Positions 43,094-55,868 are shown, numbered from the stretch's first letter. The stretch: DNA of 64,000 bases from Phaeosaccion multiseriatum (GCA_965112735.1 OZ218957.1:434001-498000), one strand, 5' to 3'. Notes: generated by a model from the sequence alone, not told the origin. Numbers and translations are program-made.

Positions 43094-46000
43094 CGGCTCC
43101 TTCCATCTCTGCGTCTGCTTCGTCGCCCCCGAGCGAGCAAGTAGCGAGGCACGTGTGTGCAAAGACGGCTAACAAGAGCTTCAGGTGGTTGCGAATGACG
43201 AACGAAACCAAGTGCCACACCAGCGATGGGCCCTCTGATGCCGACGCTGCCTCTCCTGCCAAACTTGAGGCTGCTGCTGCCCTTGACCCATTCAATGCCG
43301 CTGTTGCTACCCCCACCAGCGCCTCCCCTGCTGCAGCCAGAGGGTCCAACAGAAGGTCCAGCGTAGTGGCAGTGGCAGCAAAGGCAGCAGTAGTGTCCCT
43401 CGACTCAAACTCCAACTCGCCGTGCAGAGTAGCACTCGCCTTTGACACGTTGTGAAAGTGATCTCGGGAAAGGAGGTGGAAGAGCTGCGCGGCATGCACG
43501 GGCAGGAGACAGCCCAGTACAAGCGTCAGGCCCATGCCACTCAAGGCCTGCACGGCCGCACAGACACGCTCAAGCCACTGCTGCCACTGCCACTGCCGTG
43601 ATGGGTGCATCCATCGCAGCGCCCATCCGCCTGCTGCCGAGCTCCCAAGTAGCCCCCACCATCCTCCCCGCTGCTGCCCGCCTGCTCCTGCAGCTACTGC
43701 CGGCAAACAAGACACCCCTCCGGGCGACCCTGCCCGTGGCCACAACTGAGCACGGTAGCCCGAGCCTATGCAATGCTGCCGCCGATGCGAGGCAAGGCGC
43801 AGGAGCGGCTGGCGGAGGCGACCGAACAACCACCGCAACAACACCAGCGATACCCCGATCTCCAAGTATGCCAGGAACGCGTCTCGCGGGCCCGTGCTTG
43901 CGAAGTGCGGGTGGAGCATGTGGGTCCCGTTCTGTCGTAGGGTGCGCTGCTGCTGCTGCTGCTGCTGCTGCTGTGGCGGCGGCGGCAAGGAGCGTTGCTG
44001 GGAGGAGGGTTCCTGCTCCACCCCCACCCCCACCCCCACCCTGTCGGCATGCCCTCCTCCTCGCCCTCCAACGGCGGCGGCTGCGGGTAGTTCCTGTCCC
44101 TCTGCCACTGCTCCTGCTCCCGGTGGGCCCTCCGGCATCACCACAGAGCGAGCTCCAGCCCCATCCCCATCCCCTGCCCTTACCCCTACCCCTGCCCCTT
44201 TCTCGGCACCGACACCACCAACACCAGCTCCGGCAATGGCGCCGAGTCTGTCCAAGGAAAGCGCTGTGCTGGTGGACGTGCCCGACTGCCTCCGCTGCTG
44301 CTCCTCCTTCTCCTGCTGTTGTTGCTGTTGCTGTTGTTGCTGTTGCTCCAGGTCCACTGACTTGATGCGCCACTCCTCGGGCTCGCGGCAGTGGGCTTGT
44401 GACCGTCCGCGAGAGCTGAAGGGCATACATAAGAGAAGGGGGAGGGAGGAGGGAGGCACGACAGGAAGAGCCACTTTAGAAGCTGCAACATGACAATGCC
44501 ACATGCACGCAAGAGTCAAAAGAGGGCACACTTGCAGACACGCGCAGGAGGGAGGTCTGCGCTCCCACGGGTCTTTGCCCTCATCACTCCATCGACGTTT
44601 GTCTACGTGCATACCTGAGATAGAGGCCTGTTGACGGGTTGTAGATGCAGATAATGCTCTCCTCTTCATCGGTGGTTGGGTCCAAGGCCGTCGGAGCGCT
44701 GCTACAAAAGCCAGAAAGGGGGGGGGAGGAGGAGAAGCAGACAGCCATCAAGAGAACAAGGAGAGGCAGAGAGAGAGGGGGGGGGGAGAGGCAGGGAGAG
44801 AGGGCAGGAAAGCATCCATCAGTACATCAGTCGAGCCGAGTAACCGCAACAGGTATAGGCGCGAGCTCCCCTTCCCCTCTAATGACACTGCATACCCCCT
44901 CCTCCCCCCCCAAACCGTCCGTTCAGCGGCACCCCACCTCCCTCTCACCTCTGGCCCTTCCCGGCGGCCTTGAGCACCGGTTGGTACACGAATTGGTTGT
45001 TCGGCAGGCAGTCGTCAAGCAACACGCCGAGCTTCAGACTGAGGTACTTGCCGGACTTGTCCCCGCGCAGGCACACCTGTTTATTGGTTGGTTGGTTGGA
45101 TGGATTTTTTTTTGTGGTTGGTGTTACTCCTTTTTTGGTACTTTGCGGCCAGACTGTTGTGGAGACTGTCCCCCCTCCCCATCCACTGCCATCTCGCGTA
45201 GTCTGAGCTGACTGCTGACTGCTGGCTGCTCACCTTGTTCTGCCTGAAGGCCTCGAAGTAGATGGGCGTGGTCATCGGACGGAACACCTCGTCCTCCCCA
45301 CACGAAGGAGAGAAGGCCGGGCCCTCGCCCGCTCCATTCAAGTACCCTGCGTGTGCGTGAGTGCGTGAGTGAGTGACACATCGAGAGGGTGACGAAGGGC
45401 AGTGCGATAGGCGACAACGGGGCGGGAGACACGGCTCGGAGAGTAGAAAGGAGGATCCAAGACAAGAACAGGGCCCAGGGGTAGGGGTAGGGGGGGGGTG
45501 AAGAACGAGAATGAAAGAAAGACAGAAACGAACAAAAAAACAAAGAAAGAGGGTACAGAGGTAATACGTGCAACACACAGGTGAAGAAAAACTAAGCCTC
45601 CTAAAACAGTGTCGGGCCCAACACCCATACTCACCCTCCTTGCGGTGCAGGCACTCTCTCGATGCGAGCATCTGCGTGAAGTAGCCATTGACAACGGCTC
45701 CAGGCTTGGTGGGCTGCAGCAGCGAAGCTCTGTTTTAGGGATCGATTGAGAGAAAGAGAAGATGGGAGGGGGAGGGCAGGCCAAGGGCAGCGGGGCGATA
45801 AGTCCAGAACTCCCGCGTTTGTATGCATAGACAGACAAAAAAATCACAAATGGCTGCACAGTCACCATGTAACCGCGGTATGGGGTGGCGGCTGTCGAAC
45901 GGGTTGGGTTGGTCGGTAGTAGTTCCCGCTTTCTTTGCTTTACTTACCGTATCGAGAAGAAGATGAGGACGCTGATGCAAGCCAGACACACCACACGCAC

Positions 46001-47616
46001 GCGAGCCTGTTGGGTACGCGAACGGGAGAGCCCCGAAACCGCTTTCCTCAGCTACGTGGCGTTGGGAAATACAGGGAGAGAGGGACGACGACAGCAACGA
46101 GAGAGAGAAGAGAGAGAGAGGGAGATGAGGGGGGGGGGGATACGAGAGAGAGAGAGAGAGAGAGAGAGAAGATCGAGCGGGGCTGGGAGGGAAAGAACAA
46201 CTGACCACAAAATGACGACTCAGGAACCTTGGAGGTTGTACAGTGTATAGTGTATGGTGTGGTGGTGGGTCAGGGACGAACAACGGATGGCTAAAACACA
46301 ACAACGACTTCCATCTAAAGAGTTCAATTTAACTCGTTCTTACCTTCTTGGAGATGGAAGCAGACGTTACACCGCAGCTCAGACCGCAGCAAAGCAACCT
46401 CGACAGGGAAGTGTAACTGTAGCGCTCAACCGGTTGCGAACCTGCCACCCCACGGGCGGCGTGGGCGTGTGCGTGCAGGTGGTCGCCATGGCACGGGGGA
46501 AAGGCACGCATCCGAGCAGAGGAGGGGCCGGATGGGCTCAGCAGGGAGGCTGATGCGCTGGCATTGTTTGTGATAGGGACAATGCTCCGCTTAGGGCCCT
46601 GTAGAGAGGGTAGATATAAGAGGGAGGGGATGGCAGTGGATGAGAGGAGGGAGAAAGACTGAGAAGATTAGGGGGGGGGGGGGAGAAGCGGGGCACACAC
46701 AAGCTATCACGCAGGCACCGCAACAACCCTCTCTCTCTGTCACACACACACACACACTCACCAGCATGCTTGCGTAGTTGAGCATGATGGTGGCTGCGTG
46801 CACGAGGGAGAGGCCGTGGACTGCCTTCTGCAAGTCTGCCTCACGCGTCACTCCGCTGAAGCTCAGCAGCACCGCACACAGCGAGAAGAGCGCAGCGGCA
46901 CCGAGCATGACACGGAAGTTGGTGGTACTGAGGGAGGGAAGGGAGGGAGAGAAAAGAGGGAGAGGGAGAGGGAGAGAAAAAAGAGAGAAGAGAGCAAGAG
47001 AGAGACAAGAGACACAGAAACGGAGAGTGCACAAGAGTGAACAAGCACATCCATCGAAGCAACACAAAAATAGCTATTTACGCCTTACGAAAACTGTGAA
47101 TGTGATGCGTATATACTTCATACTTTCTCCCCTCTTCCTTCTCGTACCTGCTGAGCTTGTAGTTGGCGAGCTTGGACTTGCCCCGATGCAGGGACGACAA
47201 GAGTAGCTCCCCCACCCCCACTTGGGAGGCCCACAGATAGGACCCGGTCGTGTGCATGCGCAACAGCACCAGCACAGACACCACCAGCCACACGTCTCGA
47301 ACCAAGGTGCGGCCGCGAGTGCGAAACACAAAGTAGAAGTAGTCGATCACGTGGATGCCGAGCACCAGGGCGCAGCACAGCCAGGCGTGGTACACGAGTA
47401 TTGAGACCAGCGGGTGCCAGTCGTCGCCAACCAGTGACATGCTCCGACTCAGAGACACATCGTACCACAAAAAGCCCAGGGCCGCGACCACCGCCGCCGC
47501 CTGTTGTTGTCGACATGTCAGGCGGAGAGGGGGGCTTAGGGGTAGACTGGAAAAAAGGGAGACACACACATACACACACGTCACTTGAACTGCACCGAGA
47601 TGAGACGAGAGAGAGA

Positions 47617-47670
<54 letters not shown>

Positions 47671-47756
47671 CAGAGAGAGAGAGAGACAGAGAGAGAGACA
47701 GACAGAGAGAGAGAGAGAGACAGAGAGAGAGAGACAGACAGAGAGAGAGAGAGAGG

Positions 47757-47793
<37 letters not shown>

Positions 47794-49457
47794 TGACCAC
47801 GCTGCCCACAGTGACAACGCTGACTACGCTGACCACTCGCACGTACCACATAGCACAAGTAGGAGAAGGGTATACACACCACGCCTCTCCCCACGCCCAG
47901 ACCGATGCCGAGGATACGGTCGCCGCTGCCTCTGAAGCTGAGGCTCCCCATGCCCAACCCCACCATACCCACTCCTCCTCCCTCAGCCCCTCCAAAGGAC
48001 AGGTATCTAATGTGGGATGGACTGGAACCGGCAGCCAAGCGCGACTGCGAGGATGGACTCATCAAGTGGGAGTGGGCGGGACCCCAGAGCGAGGGGCTCA
48101 AGTGGGTGGGCAGCACCCGAGGGGATCGGGCCAAGGCGCCACCAGGGCACATGCTGCTACTGGAGGTGCTGTCAGAACCCCACCTACCGCTGCTGGCCAT
48201 GGGACTGCTCGCCATAGGACTGCTGCTGCTGCTGCTGCTGCCCATATGACTGCAGCTGCTGTTGCTTCTGCCGCTTCGGGCGGTGACAGTGATGGATGTG
48301 GGGCCGGCGGTAGATAAACTGCCACTGGGAATTGGTGTTGTAGGGCAGGTGTGGTTGCTGCTGCCGCCGCTGCTGCTGCTGCCGCTGCTGCTGCCGCTGC
48401 TAGTGCTACTGCTCGACTTGCTGTAGCTGCTGCTGCTGCTGCTGCGGCTGCTGCTGCCGCCGCGATCCCTCGGCACGGCACCGAAGAGGAGTAAGCAGGG
48501 GATGCAAAACAAAATCCAGGGAATGAGCACGTTTCCGTACGGCCTCTCGAGCTTGCGCCGGTAGCGGTTCCATCGCCAGAACAGAGGCTTGTGGAGGTAA
48601 CTCAAGCTGTCCCACGGCCTGTTGCACAGAATGCCGAGGGAAGGCGGACAAGAGAGGCGCGAGGGGGAGGAGCAAGACGAGTGGACTGAGTGGGTGTGTT
48701 CACTTCACTTCCCGTTCCAGGCTGAGCGTATCTACTCATCGGAAGTGGGAAAGTAAGCAACTACGAAAGCAAAGCAAGATTTTGCTGCCTTCCCCTCCCT
48801 TCCTGTCCTCTCCTCTCTCCTCCCTTCTCTTCTCGTCTCATCTCTCTCACCTCTCCTCGAAGTGAATAATGTGGGGTTCGTTCTTCGGCCGCGTGCAGAG
48901 GGTACAGTCCTGCTCCTTCCAAAAGCCCTCCTCATGAAAGTCGCCACTCGCAGCCGCGTATGTGTAAGGCAGTCTACCACAATCATATCACATCACGGGG
49001 GGGAGAAGGGCCGAGGGCAACGGCAGGCAAATGGGGCAGGCAAAGGCGACAAGAAGTGAACAGAAGGCCGGGGAGGGGAAGCCAGTGAGTGAGTGAGTGA
49101 GTGAGTGAGTGAGTGAGTGAGTGAGTGAGTGAGTGAGTGACGAAACTGTACACGTACACGAGCACGAGCACGGTCATGGGATGGGATGGGGAAGACCAAC
49201 AAATGTCCACGACAATCACTCATCACTCACTCACTCACTCCCTCACTGACTCACTCACTCACCGCCTACACGTGTCCGATGTGGACTTGACGAGCTCTCC
49301 TTGCGAGCACACTGGCATCTTAGCGGCGTTGAAGAGTAGCAAAGGGGCCGCATCCAGGAGAGACCCTGCCTGTTCGGTGGAAGGGTCCGGTCTCGCTAGG
49401 CCCCCGCCACCGCCGCTCCCTTCTCTGCCTGCTGGCGCCACTGCTACGCCTTCTAAG

Positions 49458-49488
<31 letters not shown>

Positions 49489-52409
49489 CTGTTCCTGGTT
49501 GTTTCTGCTGCTCGCGCTGTTGGCGCCTTTCTTTCTTGCCCCGTTGCTGACGGTAACAGATGGAAGAAGAGCAACACGGAGAAAGGCGGGAAACAAAAAA
49601 GTCAGACGGGGGGGGGGGGGATCCAAATCCCTAAAGAAAGGCACGCAACAGCAACAGCCAAAAGTCGCCATCGACATGGCAACAACACGAACAAAAGGGG
49701 CGTTTCCTTTCCTTTCTTGTGTCTCTGTCCTCACTCGACCCCTCCCTCACGCCTCTCTCGTCTCCCCTCCCTTTCCCTTCCCTCGTGCCCCCGCTCACCT
49801 CCTCGCTGACGGCACCGGAGAAGCTGCTCATGTCCCTCAGGTCCTCAAACACCGCGCAAGAGGCGTCCATACGCACAAACCCACCAATGAACATCGCTGC
49901 TGCCCCACCCGCCCTGCTTGTGGCCCAGACCCCGGTCCCGCCTTCTCCTCCTTCTCTTCCCGCTGCCGCTGCTGCTCCTGCTGCTGCTGCTGTCCCTAAG
50001 GTGCCACCCACCCTCCCTCCCTCTATATCCGGCGTGGACCAGCCTGCCCACAGCAGCGGCGGAGAGCCTTGCGGCCCTTCTCCTCCGTTCAAGGCCGTGG
50101 CAGAATAAGCGCCGCCGTTGACTTCCCGATCCCTCTCCTGCCGCCCGCCACTCTCCCCCGCGCCCTCTTCTCCTTCTTCTTGCTCTACGTCTACATGGCC
50201 TTGTTCGCCTCCCTTCCCTCTCCACGCTACCCCTCTAACAACCCCTTCCCCCCCAACCTCTTGTATTGCTGCTGCCCGTGCAGTCTCCCTCGCCCGTCTC
50301 TCCTCCTCCTCCTGCTGCTGCTGCTGCCGCCGCTGCTCCTGGTGCTGCTTCACCCCCGTATGTAAAGCAACCATCATCCTATTGTAAAGGTTCGCGTCTG
50401 GCTCGAGGACCATGACATGGGTGGAAAAGGTCGGTCCTACCGCAACCCCTTGCCCATCTCCCGCCACCCCACTGCCGCCACCACTCATCTGCTCCACGCC
50501 TTGAAGCAGCAGCGGCGTCTGTTGGTCACCCTCTGCCCCTCCTCCTCCTCCTCCTCCTCCTCCGACCCCGGTATCCCCAGCTCCCCGGAGCACGAGTGAA
50601 AGCGCGGCGGCCTCACTCCCCTCCTCCTTCCTCTCCTCCCTACCCCCAACCCCATCCCTCTCCCTCTTTTGCTGCTGCTGCTCCCTCCCTGCCGCGCTTT
50701 CAACCCAAAGGTTGTCCTCCAGGGCCCGCCGATGCCCCCGCGTGTGCTTCCCGTCAGCAGCGCTTCCCAAGTCTCCTTTCCCCTCTCGTGGTGGCCCATC
50801 GCCACCGTTTCGCCCCTCTCGTAAGGGAACTGCGCAGAACCCCTCACAGGCAAAAAGCGCGTCAGGGTTCTTCTGCACCAGTGTTCTGGGGTGGAGATAG
50901 ACGAGCCGATCGTACATGTCCATCTGCCACAGATAGGTCATCAGCAGCACCTCTTGTGGGGGGAGAAACCCGTCAGAGCCATCTGTCGAGAGTGAGAGCA
51001 GAAGGGATGAGGGCGGAGGAGGGGGAGGAGGACGAGGACGACGAGGAGGAGGAGGAGGAGGGTTACTCACCCCTAGTTTATAGATACAGAGACACCAACT
51101 TACAAAACAGAGTATCGCTTTTGATAGTTGAATGTATGCATAGCTCCTCTGTTTGCTACCTACCCTCCTCGTCAACCGATCAGTCACTCACTCCACTCAC
51201 CCTGCTCGGTATCAAACACGTCCGCGCCGGTCGGCACCGTTAGCACCACCAAGCCGTCCTACATATTTGGTTCGGTATTGTGATGGGGTGGGGGGGAAGA
51301 TAAAGCGAGAAACAAGACAGGGGTCATCAGGGCCTGTTTTGCCCTCTTACTCCAATCCGTGATCGCCAAAAGGCAGGGGCAGGGCAGGCAAACCATCAAG
51401 CCACCAACAAAGTGAAGTGACTCAGTTTCTTCACGGGTGGATGGATGGATCGCACGCACCTGTCGCAGTGTCTCCCTCGCGGCCTCTGCTCGGGCGGAGT
51501 CTCCCACGTCGCTCGGGAGTAGCACCACCAAGTCCGCCTATTATAGGGAGGCGGGAGGGACACACAGGGAGGGAGGACAGGAGCAATGAAATAGACACGC
51601 ATAAAGTGAGTAGAGTTGTTCGATCCTTCCTCACCATCTCTTTGGGTGGGGCAGTAAGGTAAGGGGCGGAGGCTCATCACGAAGAGCATACGATAGCTTC
51701 GACCCGACGACACCAGAGCAGCGAGGGTTAGGAGGACTCGAATCGCGCGCGCGCGCACACACACACACACACCCTGCCTTACCTTAACGCCCGCCGCCCG
51801 CAAGGACTGCGCCAACACCCTCGGTCCCAGCAGGTGCTCAGCCTCAGTGCCGTCCCCGCCATCCCCCGCCGCGGAGGAGGGCAGACTAGTCACGTAGGCC
51901 CTGCGCGATACCTCGGGCACGCAGAGGCGAGGAGGTCCCGCAAACTGCTGTTGGTCCGCCTGGTGCTGCTCCTCCCCCGACCCCTTCTCCGCCTCCGCCT
52001 TCCTCTCCTCGTCCTCTCGTTGTTGCTGTTGGTGCCTCTCTCGTGACTGCCTCTCTGCCTGCCGGCGGTGCCGCTGTCGCTGCTGCTTCCTCTGCCTTGC
52101 GTGTTCTACTTGCCAGGGTTGGAGCAGCTGGGGTTGTTGCTGTTGCAGCTGCCTTCCCTGGGTGTGCCCCGAGAGCCGCCTCCCCTTGTCTCCTGGTAGC
52201 CTTGACTCCTCCGCTTGCGCCTTCACCGGCTGCTGATACTGCTGCTGCTGCTGTTGCTGCTGCTGCTGTTCAGCCAGCGACGCCTCTATCGAGGGAGAGA
52301 GAGAGGCAGTGGCCAGCAGAGAGAGGGCCAAGGTCACGAGCCCTCGCTTGGACCTCGTCCTCGACCCGCCCCATCCGGGCAGGGGCCGTTTTCGGCCGGG
52401 ACCGGGCAT
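42363..52409 (-). CDS. Giant GT8 glycosyltransferase (IPUT1/glycogenin-like) with multi-span membrane C-terminus
   Basis: Sixteen exons join with perfect phase to 2149 aa: 52409-51783, 51537-51460, 51258-51201, 50982-49799, 49546-49263, 48973-48851, 48618-47847, 47500-47148, 46927-46762, 46598-46371, 46051-45948, 45729-45635, 45346-45234, 45076-44949, 44698-44615, 44415-42363. A signal peptide or anchor (GLVTLALSLLATASLS) is followed by GT8 landmarks: RRAYVTSLPSS, ADLVVLLPSD, EVLLMTYLWQMDMYDRLVYL, NPDALFACEGFCAV, THVMVLEPDANLYNRMM, and IIHFEERPWDSLSYLHKPLF. The order matches plant IPUT1, which glucuronosylates inositol phosphorylceramide in the Golgi. The metal-binding DXD is replaced by HPR. 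About six membrane spans follow (residues 800-1330). Then comes a segment with CLRGDKSGKYLSLK and CIYNPSTGLYLR (possibly beta-trefoil), then a last 684-codon exon with about seven further spans and poly-Q/A/G/S inserts. It may be two adjacent genes, but I found no stop or start between them. Confidence 0.7.
46741..46761. repeat. GT microsatellite seeded at a GT8 donor site
   Basis: On the coding strand the intron after exon 9 reads GTGAGTGTGTGTGTGTGTG from the first base. Confidence 0.85.
47600..47795. repeat. GA microsatellite in GT8 intron
   Basis: About 190 bp of GAGA and GACA units between exons 7 and 8. The Arg/Glu and Ser/Leu frames over it are not coding. Confidence 0.9.
49084..49262. 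repeat. GTGA tetranucleotide arrays in GT8 intron
   Basis: On the coding strand the intron after exon 5 starts GTGAGTGAGTGAGTCAGTGA. A second GTGA array in the opposite orientation lies at 49084-49141, so the two could pair. Confidence 0.85.
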
Positions 52410-52868
52410 CGTTCCCCGGTCTCAGTGCCCGCCCAATTGGAGCAGTTACTAATCAAGCATGTCCTCCTCCGTCTTCTAGCACACTAGACGCTGGCCAGTG
52501 CTGCTTCTGTTGCTCCTGCCGTTCCTCCTTTACACCATCGTCGTAGTCCTCGTCATCCCTTTCCTCTCGCCTTTCTTGTTCGTCACTGTTTACGAAACAA
52601 ACGAGCAACGGGGTGGTGCGCCGTCAACGCAAGGGCCAAGGACAAGGAAGACCCCTCACAAGCAGCAGCCTCAACAGCCTTTCCCTCAACTCTCTCTCTC
52701 TCCTGCCTACCACGTACTGAGCGCTATTCAAAGGCTTCCCCGAAAAAAACAAGGATAATTCTTGGCCCCCCGGGAGATGGGGGATATGTCAACGAAACTG
52801 CTCCTCAAAACTCTCCCCCTTGAGCTCTCCTCTAATTAGCAGCTTTGTTAGACACTAAGGCTGGCAAG
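52410..52868. promoter_or_regulatory. Divergent promoter region of GT8 gene and NME7
   Basis: The 459-bp spacer between the minus-strand GT8 start and the plus-strand NME7 start must contain both promoters. It is less repetitive than most spacers here. No core motif is claimed. Confidence 0.5.
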
Positions 52869-54070
52869 ATGCAGAACGCTCAGGACGAGGTGTTCTTCTC
52901 CTTCCTGGCCGAGTGGTATGACCCGTTGCCTCAACTAACGAAGCAGGTGAGAGACATGCTTTTGGCCCGAGAAGGCCATCACTCTTTTTGCAAAGACCTT
53001 TAAATTTCAGGGGGGAGAGAGAGGTTGCGGCTGCCTTGAGATAGATGGTGGCGCTATAGTCGTCGATGCTGGTATTATCGATGTAGACGATGGTGGTGGT
53101 GCGAAGTGCGCTCTTCATTCAGGAAACTGGCCTTCAGCTTTGGCAAACAAAGCACTCCACCTGGCGCCCGCCCTTTGCCATTTAACGGCCTTACGGTGGG
53201 ACTGCCTAATCTGCGAGACGGTTGTAGCCGTGGCCTCTGGGCATCTAGGATTTGCTGTGAATAGTGCAGGCGTGTAGACTCTCTCCTTTGTCAATACCTT
53301 GACCACAATCGAGTTGCAACCTAACGCTTTTTTTTCTGCTGCTTCAGCTGACCGACTACCACCACTGCTCCACCTCCCTCATGTCCTCGATGTCGGCCCC
53401 TCTCAGTACCTGCTCAAGTACTTCCAGAAGAGCAATGAGGTGGAGATGGTGGACCTAAAGTCCAGGCGCCTCTTCCTCAAACGCAGCCCCTGCCCAGGCC
53501 ACATGTCCCTACGCGACTTCCAAATTGACTCAAAGGTAAGAAGACAGAAGGGAAACAAGCGGCGTATTAACTATACGTTGTTGGGTAGGGGTATTTCGAC
53601 CCAGTGCAGCAGGGGGGGGGGGGGCTTGCTTGTGCGTGACACTGATAAATACATCCACATCTCAACCTTTTCCTTCCAACCTTTCCCGACCTCCCACCCC
53701 CGCCTTCCCCTTTCAACAACAGGTGCTGCTATACGGGAGAGACCTCACCATCGCTGGCTTCGGCGACGACCGCACCAAGGCCTCTTTCGAGGCCCGGGCA
53801 GCCCTCTCGTTGGTGCTGGTGGCACCTGACGCAGTGCCCCATGTGGGCAGGATACTCGACCATCTCGAGGCCGGTCCCACGGCCCTCGCCCTCCGAGGTT
53901 TGCGCATGTTCGCTCTGGATATGAACGAGGCCAGCGATGTGGCGCAGATTCTCAAGCTGGAGGGAGCGCAGGCGGGGAAGGTGCGATGTGCTTTGTTTTT
54001 ACACGAGTAACGTCGAGGTACTTTACTCTTCGTACCGAAGCAGTGGGCCATGGAGCGTTTGTGTACATGT

Positions 54071-54116
<46 letters not shown>

Positions 54117-54982
54117 TGTGTATGTGTGTGTGTGCGCGCGCGTGTGTGTTGTGTGCCCCTGACTCTGGCCCTGGCCCTGACCCTACTGCTTGCCCGGCCC
54201 CTACTGCTTGCGCGTTCCTCGTGTCTTCTGTCTTCCCTTGCGTGTTCACAGCTGGCGGAACAGCTTGCGGGCGGTAACATGGTGGCGGCCGCTTTGGTAG
54301 GGGAGGACGCCATTACAGCAGGTACCCTAGGCAAAGGGAAGCATCGTCTTAGGAGTGGGGAGTAGCAGTGGAGGGGTTGAGCAGGTAGCGGGGGTTGTCT
54401 CAGGAGGGATGGATGGCAGTGGATGGACAGGCAAAACCGTTTCTGTGGCCGACGTGTGACAGGTGCCTTGCGACGGAGCCCTCTCCCTCTCTCTCTCCCT
54501 CTCTTTTGCCACCTTTAGGGCTGTGCTGCCATGCTTTGACCCCATTCCAAGAGACTCTTTCGAGAACGAACAAGAAAAGTTTCGGCCCTTGCTTTCACCT
54601 CTCTCTCTCCCTCTCTCTCGTCACACGCAAACAACCCCCCCACCCCTCCCCTTCGCCCCTCATCCCTCACCCCACGCCCCTCACCTACCTCACCTCAACT
54701 CACGCTGCCTCACTCACCTCCCCTTTGTTTTGCACATCACATCCATGTGGTCATGGATTACCAACCCCTACACCAACCCGCAGTGCTAGCCATGGAGTCA
54801 GAGATGGTCAAGAGGTACGGACAGGGGCTGTGGTTCGCAAGGGACGAAGAGCAAGTCACCAAGTTGCAGGACTTCCTCTTTCAACAACCGCACGCGCCCA
54901 CGGCCACCTTGGACAATTGCACTTGCTGCATCATCAAGGTAAGAGAATTGAAGGCAGGGAGGGGAGGGGGACAAAAGAGAGG

Positions 54983-55013
<31 letters not shown>

Positions 55014-55556
55014 AAGGGAAGAAAGAAGAGGGAGAGGTCCTTTCGCGCCGTCCAAGTCTCAGATGGTAGGGGGGACACATACCGCATTGCACCACGCCCA
55101 CGCTCTTCCATCCACTGCCATCCTCTCCCCCCCTTTGCCCTCACACAGCCGCATGCGGTAAAGGAGAAGAACACGGGCGCAATAGTCCAGCACATTATGG
55201 ACGCTGGGTACCAGGTGTCAGCACTTCAAATGCTGCAATTCGACCGAGTCACCGCCACCGAGTTCATGGAAGTGTACAGAGGGGTGACGCCCGTATATGC
55301 CGAGTCAATAGAGCAGCTGACCACGGGGCAGAGCGTGGCCTTGGAGCTACGGGCAGAGAATGCGGTGAGCACCTTCCGCCAAACAGCAGGGCCGTGGGAT
55401 GTGGACATGGCCAAGGAGTTACGTCCTGACACTCTGAGAGGAAAGTTTGGGGTCAATTCAGTGCGCTCGGCCATTCACTGCACCGACTTGCCCGAGGACG
55501 GGGCGCGCGAGTGTGAGTACGTGTTCGATCTCATGGCGGGAGACACGGCGACATGA
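52869..55556 (+). CDS. NME7: NME7-type nucleoside diphosphate kinase (DM10 plus two NDK domains)
   Basis: Six exons, 52869-52946, 53407-53535, 53723-53980, 54252-54321, 54784-54938 and 55149-55556, give 365 aa (human NME7 is 376). A DM10 domain opens the protein: FSFLAEWYDPLPQ, NEVEMVDLKSRRLFLKR and LYGRDLTIAGFGDDRTK. The second NDK domain is complete: NCTCCIIKPHAV, ALQMLQFDRV, AVSTFRQTAGPWD, LRPDTLRGKFG and AIHCTDLPEDG, with the active-site His in the last motif. The first NDK domain is degraded: KPDA reads APDA, and the segment that should hold FGTDxxRNAxHGSD is missing, leaving that domain about 25 aa short. An exon missed between 54322 and 54783 is possible. NME7 sits inside axonemal microtubules and in the gamma-tubulin ring complex, which argues for a flagellated stage. 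Confidence 0.92.
54076..54152. repeat. GT microsatellite in NME7 intron
   Basis: GT run in the intron between exons 3 and 4, followed by a CCCTGAC-type imperfect repeat (GGCCCTGACC units) at about 54163-54185. Confidence 0.85.
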
Positions 55557-55868
55557 CCCATGGGGGGGCGTGGTGAGAGAGGGGGGGGGAGGGGGAGGGG
55601 GGCGAAGTATTGAAGGATTGATTGATTGAGTGATTGATTGATTGAATATTAAACGACACGCCCTCCCTTCTGGAGGGGGGGGGGAGGAGCTTGTAAAATT
55701 GGTGCCATGACATTACGTTATAGTCCCAGTGCTACTACGTATATAAACAATTCTAACTATACATATAAAGGCCAGCAAAACCATGATTCGCAGCCTTGGG
55801 TCCTCCCTTCTACGCGGTACAAAATTAGTAGCACGCCCTTCCTCCTCGCTCTATTCCTTGGTCTCGAC
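55557..55868. other. Convergent intergenic region, NME7 / aminopeptidase
   Basis: A 312-bp spacer where both genes end. It has an ATTG-rich repeat (55618-55646) and an AT-rich stretch at 55700-55830 that probably carries both 3' processing signals. Confidence 0.5.

Noticed and set aside
49631-51187. Whole 518-codon minus-strand frame as one protein
   Set aside because: Only the part from 50982 to 49799 is exonic by splice sites and family match. The ends read through introns.
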